DNA of 64,000 nucleotides from Tetranychus cinnabarinus (taxonomy: Eukaryota > Arthropoda > Arachnida > Trombidiformes > Tetranychidae). Location: the NCBI GenBank assembly GCA_022266195.1, contig WHVY01000001.1, positions 17,298,001-17,362,000 on the forward strand. The letters run 5' to 3'. The notes beneath the pieces are model-generated. The model did no database searches. It was not told where the DNA came from and worked only from the letters and a program-made list of their open reading frames with translations. A program made the position numbers and the translations under genes. Of this stretch, positions 51,101-62,665 are shown piece by piece. Within the stretch, counting starts at the first letter, position 1; the number at the start of each line of letters is the position of its first letter.

Positions 51101-54100
51101 TTGGTTTATGCTTAACCAGGAAACCAGAAAAACTAAGAAAATTTCATTCCTTATGAAATATAAGAGTTCGTTTTCAACTTTAATGACTTTTGTTTTAATT
51201 TTTTTGCTCATAATTTGAGTTTTTACAGTAGATTCAGAAGGTTTATCACATTCAGGATTTTTTCAGAACTTTTGGAACTTTCAATCAAAGTTGAATTTAT
51301 CATTAGCTTTGAGAAGATTTAGATTGTCCATTGATTGTTATTTTCTTTAGATGCCGATGGCTAAGGAATTGGCCGGTTCTGAGAAGGAAAAAATTGATCT
51401 CTTGCTTGATCTTCACAATACCAGAGCTTGAAACTGCGATTATCGAAGCTTGGTCGAGTTTCTGAGTTAGGAGAAAGTTCAATTGAACATGAAGAATCGT
51501 ATGCTTGAGGTCAACAAGTCAAAGATGGTTCAATAGACTAGATGAATTAGATTTAGTACTTTACGTAAATCTTTCGCTATTAAAAGACTTTCAATGACAT
51601 CAGTTGAGGTCACAATTCCCTCTGACTAAAACCAAGTTGGAAGGAAAATTTTGTTTCATAAACATTTCTCGATCTCCGAGTTTTTCCAATTTTAGCTTTG
51701 GCGCTTTTTGAGTGTATTTTTATCACAATTTTGATCAGCAATTATTATCATGTTTTAATGATGATATTAATTGAGTTATCATTTTGAAGATGGTTTTACC
51801 GATGAACTGCAATTATTGCCTTTTTTCAGGTTAACACTAATAAAAATTACAGTCCAACATTCATTTGTAAGCATTTCTTATTTCATAAATAAACAATCCT
51901 TGAACTGAATAGTAAATATTTTTTGTCTGATAATTCAGCAAATTGGTATACTTATTGTATCAATAATAAGTATAATATTTGAAAAGCCTTTTCACCCATC
52001 CAAGCCTAATCTTCATCTTATTATTTAAAAGCTTTCAATAGACTTCATTTCAAATTAGTTCATTTTCAGATAATTTGTTATTCAACCTCGAAAAAAAAAA
52101 GCGAGATCAGGTTTTTCTCATTTTCACTATTAACATAATCGATTACTGAGTAAACACTAATTTCCCTCAAACTAAACATAATTATCATGAAAAATTGTAT
52201 ACATCATCATCATCATGAAAAGATGAATAATTGCAATGAAAATCAATCTGTGAATTGGTTGAAATTGAGTAATTTCAAGCCAACAACTATTACTGTGTAA
52301 ACATGAAAAAGTGGAATTCACTTGAAAATTGATTTTAGCTTTTAATTCCATGAGCTTTACACTCCATTGAAACATAAAGATTATCTAATTGTTAAGTAAT
52401 CAAATCAAGAACATGGACAATGACCATTTGGTTTGTCCCTTTGAACAACCTTTGTGTTCAAATGATCACATTAACAGTGATTTTACTTTTGCTTATTACA
52501 ATCCAACTTAATCAACAATTTACTATTCCATTGATGTTGTTGATTGAATTAAATGTTTAGATTTAGATTTATTTTTCTTTTTTTGTTTTCTTACTTTTTC
52601 TTATTCTTTAAAATTCATGGTATTACCTGAACAGTGAACAAGTGTTGCTGAACAATTGTTTGATAAAATGTAATTTTTACCAATTTGCTCATCTTTCTTC
52701 TGAAATGGTTGAAATGCACTTGAACAGTTGAACATTTCAACTCTCAGCTTCCAATACTCACGAGATTCAGAATCGGTTTTGTCCTTTTTTTATTATAAAA
52801 TACATTTAGATTCTTTTTCCCTTTTCTCATTTCAGTTTATTCAGATTATCTGAACCATAAATCTTTAAAATAATCATCTTTTCTCTTCAAAACCTGCTTC
52901 TATTAGTTATTTTCATCTCTTCTGGGATACAATAACGTTCATTGAATTCAGTGTTGATACACTTCTTTACTCTAACAATTTCAACCTTTCATTTTAAAGT
53001 ATCTTCAACTCTTGACCTTATCAATCCCTTAATCACTTGAAACTAATCATTTTTTTGCTTACCTTTCGAACCTGTTCAGCTGGTGTTAAATCCATGAATT
53101 GCACTCACATTGACTATTTAACTGATGAAGAGTATACTCCTGATCCTAATGATTCAACAATGGCAATACCATGTAAGTATTTCAGCATTAAATTCAAATC
53201 AACTTGAGCAAAATCATTAAATTGAAAAACTAGTGATCAGCAAAATTGAACTTGAATTTTGCTTCAAATGAATCTCTACTTTTCAGCTGAATAAACGGAA
53301 GTTCAATGAGTGAGGAAACTCAGTGATTATTATGTTGATGATTTTGTGACTTAGAAGCAATGATCAAAAATAAGTTCATAATTTGTTAAAGGTTAAAGTA
53401 GAGGTGAAATTTGATGTTATTTTGATATGAAAAGGGAAACTGAGAATTTCAATCTTTGATCATTTTCAATCTATTAAGTATTATATAAAGTGAAAACATG
53501 AAATTTTTCAGGGAAATTTGTTCTAAACTTTTGTAAGAATGATTTGACTACAGTGACAAGTTGAGCTTTCTAGGAATTCAGGTTCTGAAGAAAATCATGT
53601 TCCAACAGGGTGAAGGAAAAAACAGAATCCGTATTATAAGGGGAAAAATTATTTTCTAACAAGTAAGTTCGATGACGTTACTTATTGTTGCGAAAACTAT
53701 GACTTGACCTGATAGACCTTCAGGAACAAAATAACTGAACGAATGTCTGTAATTGAAAAATCTCTCTGATCATCAGTTTTTGATGAAATCGCTTCAAACT
53801 TGGATTACATTTTGTTCAGTTGAAAACCAGATTTTATTTTTTAGCTTTTCTCATTTTGTCATCGATTTTTAGGTCTTATTAGTCCGTTTGTCCGGATCGG
53901 TTGAATTTATATAAATAATTTACTCTTCATCATAATTTGTGTCATCGATTGTATCTCTTGATTCACTCTTTTTGAAAGGATTTTTGATCCTTTTTTCTTC
54001 AGGTAAATATGAGAATCCAGGGATTGAGGAAAATATCAAATGTAACTTTAGTTTGAATCCATTTTACGAGATTGAATGATGAAGGTGAAAATAATGAGAA

Positions 54101-56538
54101 AAATGGTTTTTTACCTCAAAATGAAGAAACATAATAATGATGATCATTAAATATCTTAGGTAATAAAATAAAGATAACTTACAAATGATGATAACAATTT
54201 TAAAATTGTTTCACTTTTCTCATCTTCAGTGAATCTAGTATTCATTTTACAATAAAAGTTGACTATTAAACTTGGAAAACATTTCAAAATGATTTTGATC
54301 GATATTTCGTTGATCATTATTTGGCTTTTACCAATCGTTTCATTTGTTCATTCAATTAATGATTATTGTTCCTCAACAGATGCAGCCAAGAAAGCAGCAC
54401 TTTTCATGGCTTTAAGCACAGGTTCAATCCTGTTAGGCGTTTTTACCTGTTTTACTGCCAATAAATGTATTCGTCGCAAGGCTCTTACCTTTGCCTCTGG
54501 TATTTCATTCATACTTTCAGGTAAGATTCATTATCAAACGAATTTCATCTTCAAAAGTCAATCCAATCTTCAATCATAAATCATATTGGAAGGTTGAGAT
54601 TCATAGAGATTTTACCTTTGGAATAAAAATTTTCATCTTTTTTCACCTTTCTTTGATTATCGGTAGATTCACAGAAATTTGTTAATATCATGTTTTTTCC
54701 CATGAAAACTGTAACTTGATTACGCAAAATCTTATCCTTTTCATACCTTCTTTCAACCTTTTTTTTCTCACCTTGTTCACATTTCTTTGCATATCACCTT
54801 GGCTTTACCTTTTCCTTTCCTGATGATGTATTTTTTAGTTGCTCATAAAGAATCACTTGAAACAAGAAAGCAAAACAAACTCATCAGGTAATCTTAAAAT
54901 AGCTTATTATTAGTTTAGATTCTTGTTGTTAATAGATATTTTCACCAACATTCATTCATTTTGTTTCATTAATATCTTCATTATCTTCATCTTTAGCCTG
55001 TCTTTCCATGTCTTTAGACTTCATTTTCAGCATCTTTTCTTCCCTATTCTTCACCTTTTCTGGAAACTCTCCATCAAAGGTAAACCCAGAAGGAAAATGA
55101 TGAGTCTTTTTGTACTTTTTTTATTCACTTTATTTGAAAGCGTAACTTTTACCTTTATTATTATCAGTATTATTTCAGTTAAGCTTTTATTCTGCTAAAT
55201 CCTGGGCTTCAAGTATTATTCAAGTTGTTCCCATGAATGTATTCTGCTTTTTTTTCTTCATGGTTCAATGTGTTTCAAAAATTCACATCATAATCAAACC
55301 TTTAATAATGATCAATGCAATGATACATTTTTGGATAGTTTCTTGATTAACAATGACTTTAGGATTAAAAAACGTTTGTATTAATTATGAGTAAACGTTA
55401 GTCAGTTGAAACAATTTCATTTTTACAATTTAAATCAAAATAAAGTAACTCTTGATTTACATCGAAATTTAAGGTAAAATCTCCATTTTGAAGGTGAAAT
55501 TTTCATGAAAATTGAAAGTAATTTCTCAATTTACCCAAAATTAATGTTCATATTTTTACATTTTATTCATCAGTTAAAAGAATTGTTTATTAATTTTCAA
55601 AATTTTCTTTATATTTTTTAGGTTTAATGATACTCTGTTCAATCGTGATATACATTTCAACCTTTAAAGCCGAGGTGGGCAATAAATTGCGACCCAAATC
55701 ATCATTCCAAGAGGCAACCTTTAGATACAAATATGGTGTTTCCTTCATGTTTTGCGTTTTAAGCCTTATGATGTGCGAAGTTGCGGGAACCTTTTCAATC
55801 TTTTTGTATATACGACTCCACCAACTGGACTGGGAAAAAGAGTTCAGTCAACAAGAAGCCTTGGTTGACCTTTTACAAGCCCCTGGACCTTTGTCCTCCT
55901 CCTCAATGAACACCTCTTTAAGCCCAAGCAACACCATTAACCTGCCCGCACCAATTGCTTCCTATTGTAAAAAACACGGTGGTCGAGGTCGAAGGTACAG
56001 TCGATCAAAGGAAATCTCTCGTGAACCCTCGCCCATTCCTTTGCCCATTAAATCTTCCAGGACACCATCTTATGTGGGCATAAACAGTCCTCTTCAAGTT
56101 CCCTCACCAGCCGATTATGGAGACTTTCAATCATCAACCAAATTTCCTTTTCCACCGCCTCCGCCTCCGCCACCTTCCCAGTTAACATCCCACTTTTCAT
56201 CGTCTTCATCAACTCGCAATAAAACCAGACCAGGAGTTTTCATAATTTCAGGTTCATCTCAACAGCAGCAACATGATTACAACTGTCACCGTGAATCTAA
56301 TCTCAGTCAAACACAATCTTCCTCACATCATCACACAACAGTTTCTGGTTCCAATGATATGGACAGAGAATCATCTTCCCGTGAAGATTATTCACCGCCT
56401 CATGACTCAATCTGCCGAGCCTCTTATCCCACACCAATACTGGAACAAGATTTCAGCAGCAACAGTGAATACATGGGAGACTATTCACCGACCAAGGAAT
56501 TTCCTCTGGACAATTTACGGCGAACCACTCCAGTTTAA
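48164..56538 (+). CDS. Stargazin-like TARP / voltage-gated calcium channel gamma subunit
   Basis: Exons 48164-48380, 53080-53172, 54380-54520, 55622-56538, all joined at phase 1: 1,368 bases, 455 residues. Claudin-fold protein with four membrane helices: LLTSFSALGSLFAQSIAIFT, ALFMALSTGSILLGVFTCFT, a third from LTFASGISFILSGLMILC, and YGVSFMFCVLSLMMCEVAGTF. The first extracellular loop has the W...GLW-C-C signature (NEWLY, SGLWILC, MNC). The long cytoplasmic tail is Ser/Pro-rich with a polyproline run (PFPPPPPPPP) and RS-type basic sites. It ends in RRTTPV, the class I PDZ ligand shared by neuronal TARPs such as gamma-2, which ties AMPA-type receptors to PSD-95-like scaffolds. Predicted to traffic and modulate glutamate receptors at synapses. 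The 4.7-kb first intron separates the two halves of the extracellular loop. Very secure. Confidence 0.93.
48381..53079 (+). other. TARP gene intron 1 (4.7 kb)
   Basis: AT-rich filler. A 27-codon open stretch after a good acceptor at 51351-51431 (MPMAKELAGSEKEK...) is followed at once by stops and has no in-frame donor, so it is not used in the model. Nothing else recognised. Confidence 0.5.
53173..54379 (+). other. TARP gene intron 2
   Basis: 1.2 kb, AT-rich, no coding or repeat structure recognised. Confidence 0.6.
54521..55621 (+). other. TARP gene intron 3
   Basis: 1.1 kb, AT-rich with pyrimidine-rich blocks. The Phe/Ile-rich open frame here (54923-55198) looks like translated AT-rich DNA and is not called. 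Confidence 0.6.
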
Positions 56539-57309
56539 TTGAAGCCTCTTGTCATGAACATTTGTTGGCGAGTCAATCATATCTTGACATTATCATTTGT
56601 AACGTAAAACTGGCTTTACAGTTTTCATTTTGTTCAATTGATACTTATTTGTATTTTCCCTGCTCTTCTGGAAATCGGACAAACAACGGATTTCTTTCAA
56701 TTGGAATTATCTTCTGAGCAAGGAAAAACAAAACAAAATCACAGCCTTAAATTGTAACCATCATTTATCAACACTTTTAATTCAACAAAGAAAAATGTCA
56801 AATGATATTTAGCTATTTATGGAAATAGCTTCCCTTGTTTTTTTTTATATACAAATATAATAACAAGACATTAAGATGTAACGAAAATGTTGATTTTAAT
56901 GAAAAGGATAAAGAAAATTTCAACCCTGTTATTTGTTGATCCAAATTTTTGTCACTTTAGCAATCAATTTTGATTAATAGATTTACAATTTTTGGGACCA
57001 AAAAATTGACAAAATTAAATAACAGGGTCAGTTAAATGGTTAAAATGAGATAGGAAAACAAATTGAATAGAAAAAAGGATTTTTCAGTTTTTCCAAGGAA
57101 ACTTTCAGCACGTTTGAAAATTCATTTTATCTTTCATTTGATTGTTCAAATTCACTGAAAATGTCACCAAAAAATGAATAAAACAAATGGAAAATGATTT
57201 TTTATTCTTATTTTTATTTAATTCGTTTAAACATACAGATTATTCATCCTCAGTCTTATGTACTGGGAAGATATTTATTGGTACAAAAGAGCTCTCTGAT
57301 ATCAAACTA
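56539..57309 (+). other. TARP 3' UTR and downstream spacer
   Basis: Non-coding. The first plausible poly(A) signal is AATAAA at 57177-57182, about 640 bases after the stop, so the 3' UTR may be long. Around 56930-57020 the sequences CAATTTTTGGG and AACAGGGT recur in both orientations, a weak local inverted repeat. Confidence 0.4.
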
Positions 57310-58856
57310 CTGGGTGATTGAACTGGACGTGTCGCGCTTCAAATCTTAATAACTTTTTATTAATTCAATATTTTCGACAAATTTTTTTTTGAAATGTAGA
57401 ACAATCATTAAATCACTAGTTTAGTATGTTTTCAAAGTGGCCGCCTTCGTTATTTCTCAACAGTTCGAGACGGCGCACAAAGCCAGTAATTACTCTAGTG
57501 AGCATTTCTTGTGGAATTTCTTTTACTGCTTTTTCAATTGATACTTTCATTTCCTCGATTGTTTGTGGGTTTTCCCGATAAACACGGTCTTTGAGAAACC
57601 CCCAGAGCCAAAAATCACAAGGGTTGAGGTCCGGGCTATAAGCGGGCCACTCATATCCACAACCGTATTGCTTTTTGAATTTCAGGGCTATAACTCTATC
57701 ATTAAAGCCTTCGTGGAGGACTTCCAGGACTTCTCTGGTTCTATGAGGAGGGGCACCATCCTGCATGAACCAAAAACCGGACCTCATATGATTTCTTTCG
57801 ATCCAAGGGAGAAACTTCTCTTTGAGAAGATTGATGTACGATTCACTGGTAACTGTTGAGTCGAAAATCATGATTGGGGTAACTTTTTTTCCACATATTC
57901 CCATCCAGACAGATACCTTCTTAGGATGTAAAGGCTTTTCGAGCACATAATGAGGGTTTTCACTGCCCCAGATCCTATAGTTTTGTCGATTGACAAAACC
58001 GTGAAGCCAGAAGTGAGCCTCATCTGAGAACCAGATTTTCATTGGATCAATATTTTTCTGATAGATTTTAGCTAAGAACTCTTCAGCAAAGGCTAGACGA
58101 TTAGCTATAGCAGTCTCAGTGAGTGGCTGATGGACTGAAATCTTGTAAGGCTTCAAGCCCAGTTTTTCAGCGAGGATTCGTTGACTGCGTAATAAGTCAG
58201 CCCTGTAGCTGAAGCAGCCTTTCGAATCGAGCTTGTAGGATCGCTAGTGAATATATTCTTTACTTTTTGAATGTTTTCGGCCGTTATTACCTCTTCAACT
58301 GTACTAGGATGGCCTGCAAGATGATCCAAAACACTTCCAGTTTGGTTAAAGTTTTCCCACCAGCGCTTGATAGTTGTTCGAGAGGGTAACTCCTTGGTAG
58401 CAAATTCCTTACCATATTCCCTACGGACCTGTTCGAAGTTGTTTCCTTTAGCTACTTGTAGCACAAAGAAAACTCTTTCCTTAATATTGTAGCGAACATC
58501 ACCAGAAAATGAAGCCATCTTTGATCAAGGATAGCAAGTTAAAGATAGAAGCTGGAAAAAAACTTTCAACACAAAATCTGTAGACTAATGTTTGAAGAGC
58601 ACGATAGAATCATCAATTAACAAATTTGATACATTGTAGCAAAATTACCTTCATTTATATAAGACTTGGTCGGAAATCGAGAGGCCTTTTGTTTATGCAG
58701 CTTATTCGGAAACAGTTCATCATACGATAAAAAAAACCTCAAATATCACTCTTCAAATGTTTGTTCAATTGTATTTTCAACAAAAAAATAAAATTATGTG
58801 TATAGTTATTACGTGAGACCAATTTAAAGCGCGACACGTCCAGTTCAATCACCCAG
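57310..58856 (-). mobile_element. Tc1/mariner-like transposon, 1.5 kb
   Basis: Terminal inverted repeats of about 30 bases, starting CTGGGTGATTGAACTGGACG at the left and exactly matched in reverse at the right (near 58826-58856). Both ends are flanked by TA (57308-57309 and 58857-58858). It holds one transposase gene on the minus strand, broken by a frameshift. Intact, matching terminal repeats mean it could still be mobilised in trans. Confidence 0.95.
57416..58518 (-). pseudogene. Frameshifted IS630-Tc1-mariner transposase
   Basis: Starts at ATG 58518 (MASFSGDVRYNIKERVFF) with a helix-turn-helix region (RRTTIKRW-like SRTTIKRWWENF). The frame runs to a stop at 58153-58155. The rest continues in another frame from about 58180 down to 57416. 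A single-base deletion on the minus strand near 58181-58187 explains it: reading through in the second frame restores an ILAEKLGLKPY stretch that joins smoothly. The catalytic part has WFSDEAHF (first Asp), FMQDGAPPH (second Asp) and SPDLNPCDFW (third Asp), with 47 residues between the last two acids. That is longer than the 34 of classical mariners, so this belongs to a different subgroup. No other break was seen. One functional length would be about 367 residues. Confidence 0.9.
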
Positions 58857-58858
58857 TA

Positions 58859-59735
58859 TATCAATAAATCATTAAAATTGATCGAAGAACGTTTTATGTC
58901 TATTTTTGACTCGAAAGTCAAAGTTTTGGGCAAGATTAGGAAAAATCGGGTAACATTTAAAAGTCTATTCTGTTGAAGTTCTTCTTCACTTGCCAGTTCG
59001 TTTTGTTTCACCCATAAAATTGTTGTAATGAAACAAAAATGGCATAAGTTGAACCTTCGTAATCGTTCACTTTTATAAAACTGGGTTATGAAGTTTACCG
59101 AAGAAGTCAAAGATTTCCTCGATCTGTAGACGAATTTTGTGACAAAACGACTCTAGCTGAGCTCTACAATTGTTAGGCTTTATGAAACGAAAGAGCATAA
59201 AAAGGATAGTAATTGGACAGTAGTGTATTCATGTATTAATAGTTGTGAACCTACAAAGTTGAAAATCAAAGATATTAGATAGAGTCCATTTTGATAACAT
59301 TAAAAATGGTCTACAAATCCAGAATAGGACGGCATATTATCCCAGAATTCGCATATGTAAAAAGAGTAAATTTGAGAGAAAGTCTATTCTCATTGATGCG
59401 CCTATCGTATTATGTATTTCACTGTGCTCATTGTATACGATATTAAATAAAAAAGCCTTTCCCATGAAGATATTGTGTATTTTATTTTAGATTTTGTTAT
59501 GAAGAATGTTATGAAAAACTAAGATGAAAAGTTATGAAAAGATAGAATTGCATGTGAATTTAGCCCGTGCCCGTTTTAAAATATTTCGCCAATGGTCATC
59601 ATCAGAACCGTTCTTATGAATGCGATAGAAGCCTATTATGAAGTTTATGCCATGTAGAAGCGGAAATTTCCCGTGTAAACTGTTGTTCCATTTTTCCTTT
59701 TACAATATTTTGTTGCTACTAAAAAGACAGAGAGA
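58859..59735. other. Spacer between transposon and foldback; holds one half of a direct repeat
   Basis: No gene recognised. Contains the 58908-58980 repeat copy (see separate entry). The rest, to 59735, is unassigned AT-rich sequence. Confidence 0.5.
58908..58980 (+). repeat. Direct repeat, upstream copy (partner 62456-62586)
   Basis: Two blocks, GACTCGAAAGTCAAAGTTTT (58908-58927) and a roughly 31-base block containing GTAACATTTAAAA and TCTATTCTGTTGAAGTT (58950-58980), recur in the same order and strand at 62456-62475 and 62555-62586. The spacing between blocks differs (about 22 versus 79 bases). The downstream copy lies just before the coiled-coil gene at 62666. Confidence 0.75.
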
Positions 59736-62010
59736 GAAAACTTTGAGCCTCGATATTTCGAGATTCGTTGGACCTACAGTCATCATTCTTTCACCAATTC
59801 AATCCTTGGCTGATTAATAATTTAATTGCATTTAGTAATTTTCCATTAGCGCATTTTGTCCAAAGTATTTGGGCTGTAAATGCACGAGTAACAACTTAAA
59901 GGGTTGTTGATAAGTAAAGCTGCAAAATTAAAAACAGTAATCTCATGAGTATTAATGTGAGAACGATTGAAAAAACTAAATAGCCGGAATGTCCAAACTT
60001 GTGGCTTCACCATGATACATAATATATTGAAATCAAATGATGATTTCAATTACTAAATTACAATTCAATCAGTACCTTTTTAAAAAAGCTTGCCAGCTCT
60101 ATGTAAATTTAACATGGGGTGAAAAAAATTCATTTTTTCTTCAGAGTCGAAAATTTTATATAAGACTTTCGGGGCGGAAATTCTTGTATTTTTACAAACA
60201 AGAATACAAATAAGGCTCATATCATGCGGAAATATCAATTTTTTCAAAAAAAATTCGAGTCGAATATTCATAATTTATAAAAAAGTTGCTAAAGTTCTGG
60301 GCAAACCTTGGTGACTGATTTGATATTGAAACTTCGCCTGCTTTCAAGAAAAGGGCCAATGCAATTATTAAATCACTGATTCATAATCTAGAGTATTAAA
60401 ATAGTATATCCTGAAATTTTGAAAGATTTTGATAAAACATTTCTGTGTCTAATTGTTGATTGAAAATTGCAACCCCACTTATCAACAACCCTTTATTTAA
60501 CAAAACAAACTCAAATAAACCAATATCTTGCTAAATTAACCATTTTTCTGGTTAAACTTTCAAAGGTAATGTAAAAATAACTGCTAAAAGCTCGAACATT
60601 TGAGTAAAGAATTGAGAGTTAATCCGTTGGTAGGGGAATAAAAACTGCATCTATTGGTACTTTTAAATAATTCATCTAAAGGCCAGTTTTCGAGAAAATC
60701 GAGGTCAAAGTTTAAACTTTGATCTTCTTTTATTCAGTTATGGAAGCAGATATTTTAATGAAACTTATTTTGAGTGAGTGGATTTTAATTATCAACCAGA
60801 CAATGCACTTATTTCGAGCAATAAAATTTTCTGTTCGAAATAAAATCGTTAAGTTCGATTTTCATTTAAAACGACTTTTTTCTGCGACCGTAAAATTTAG
60901 AGTCCTGAAACTTATTTTCAGTCCATAAAAATTGATGGTGCACACTATGAATTTAATAATTTTCACGATTTAGCGATAGTTCTCTTGATTTTGGCCATCA
61001 ACCCAAAAAGTTTGAGGCTGAATATCTCGAGAATGGTAGAACCCACAATAACAATTCTTTGACCAGACATCAGATTTTTTTATGGGCTACAATATATTCA
61101 AATTTCAGATGATTGAAGAAAATACAAAAGTAGTTATAGCATTGTATTAGTTTGTTACCAGATTTGATACCAGATTAACAAAGATAACTGATTACCTATC
61201 ACGTGTCAAAAGAATATTCATTATAAAATGAATTGGTTCAAATTTCTTCGGTTTCTAGTCACATATTATTGTAGTCCATCACAAGATCTGATGTTTGGTC
61301 AAAGAATTGTTATTGTGGGTTCTACCATTCTCGAAATATTCAGCCTCAAACTTTTTGGGTTAATGGCCAAAATCAAGAAAACTATCGCTAAATCGTAAAG
61401 CTTATTAAATTCATAGTGTGCACCATCAATTTTTATGGACTGAAAATAAGTTTCAGGACTCTAAATTTTACGGTCGCAGACTAAAGTCGCTTTAAATGAA
61501 AACCAAACTTATCGATTTTATTTCGCACAGAAAATTTTATTGCTCGATTTAAGTGCATTTTCTGGTTGATAATTGAAATTCACTTTGTAGGAATGAGTTT
61601 CATGAAAATATCTGCTTCCATTATCGTACAAAAGGCGATCGAAGTTGCAACTTTCAACTCGATTTTCTTGTTAACTATCGGTCATAGAAATATTTTGATA
61701 ACACTAATGGACTAAGTATTCATTCCCCTACAAACTTATCAACTCTCAACTCTTTACTCAAATGTTCGCGTCTTCGGCAGTACCTTTTGCATTACCTTTG
61801 AAAGTTTAACCAGAAAATTGGTTTATTTGAGTTTGTTTTGTTAAATAAGTTGTTACTCGTTCATTCACAACCCAAATACTTTGGATAAAATGCGCTAATG
61901 GAAAATTACTAAATGCAATTAAATTATCAATTAGTCAATGATTGAATTGGTGAAAGAATGATGACTGTCAATTCCACCAATCTCGAAATATCGAGGCTCA
62001 AAGTTTTAAG
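59736..62010. mobile_element. Large foldback element, copy 2, with nested insertion
   Basis: Homologous to the element at 13420-15852. Arms pair from about 59739 (ACTTTGAGCCTCGATATTTC) and end near 62010; the outermost arm segments of copy 1 are missing. The loop (about 61090-61270) is the reverse complement of the copy 1 loop: CCAGATTTGATACCAGATTA and TCACGTGTC here match TAATCTGGTATCAAATCTGG and GACACGTGA there. The two copies are thus in opposite orientation, or one loop has flipped. The left arm is interrupted by the element at 59899-60493. No transposase. Confidence 0.85.
59899..60493. mobile_element. 595-bp TA-flanked element nested in the foldback
   Basis: Ends are perfect 17-base inverted repeats, AAGGGTTGTTGATAAGT, flanked by TA on both sides (59897-59898 and 60494-60495). 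The undisturbed homologous site in the other foldback arms reads AACTTATTTAAC, which is exactly recovered by removing the insert and one TA. This is direct proof of insertion and of its limits. It encodes no recognisable protein: a non-autonomous Tc1/mariner-type element. Confidence 0.92.
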
Positions 62011-62045
62011 GCTAATGATCAAAATCAAGAGAACTGATGATTTTT

Positions 62046-62134
62046 TACACAAAGCGAGACATGGAAGCCGCTGAAGAGATCACTATAACTTATGGACCAA
62101 GCAAGCATCGTTGGAGTTACAGAGAAAGACAATG
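62046..62134 (+). pseudogene. SET-domain (SMYD-like) exon relic
   Basis: Reads TKRDMEAAEEITITYGPSKH then RWSYRERQ, the end of a SET domain (RDI.AGEEIT..YG pattern) as found in SMYD-type lysine methyltransferases, where an ERQ-type helix follows. A possible donor (TG|GTAATG) comes right after. The rest of the SET domain (GWG, NHSC motifs) is not seen on either side. The fragment begins where the foldback's homology ends, so it is likely a gene remnant cut off by, or carried next to, the element. It could instead be a real exon of a gene whose other exons I missed. Confidence 0.6.
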
Positions 62135-62455
62135 GTAATGATCGACAATGAATGAAAGACAATGATCGCTACTTCTTTAAGGTTGCCGTGCTTGTGTTTG
62201 TCGAATTTGCATTTAAATTATTTTTCTTGATTAGTTCTTTGCTAATCTATTCACTCATTTCTTTATTTACTCAGAGCTTGTGAGCAACTTTCGAAAAATT
62301 TTCCCTAAAATTGGCAAGCAACTGGCGATTTCAATTATCAACTCTGCTCTTTTAGTCGTTTTATTATCAGATTATGATTCAAAGAATAATGTTAATTATC
62401 TCATATGAAATGAGAAATGTCCAAGGGCTAGGAAATAATGATAATAATGATTTTA

Positions 62456-62586
62456 GACTCGAAAGTCAAAGTTTTTGCTAACGCAGTTTAACGGTACCTT
62501 GCATTTTACTTGTCAATAGATGGAGTAACTCGAGTGTTATGTTATGCAAAATGGCGTAACATTTAAAATTCTATTCTGTTGAAGTT
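62456..62586 (+). repeat. Direct repeat, downstream copy (partner 58908-58980)
   Basis: Blocks 62456-62475 and 62555-62586 match the upstream copy; the longer gap of about 79 bases is unique here. The copy probably overlaps the promoter or 5' UTR of the gene starting at 62666. Confidence 0.7.
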
Positions 62587-62665
62587 GTTCTACTTATACT
62601 GTGATTTTATTATTATTTACATCGTTCTTTTATTTTCAGTATTTCCAAGGATTACTCTGCTCATC

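Noticed and set aside
51351..51431. 26-residue frame after a good acceptor (MPMAKELAGSEKEK...)
   Set aside because: Stops follow at once in that frame and no donor joins it to the TARP exons. Possibly a decayed fragment, but no family can be named.
62579..62665. N-terminal hydrophobic extension of the coiled-coil protein
   Set aside because: It begins with a non-ATG codon and contains a strong polypyrimidine-AG acceptor, so it is better read as intron and 5' UTR.
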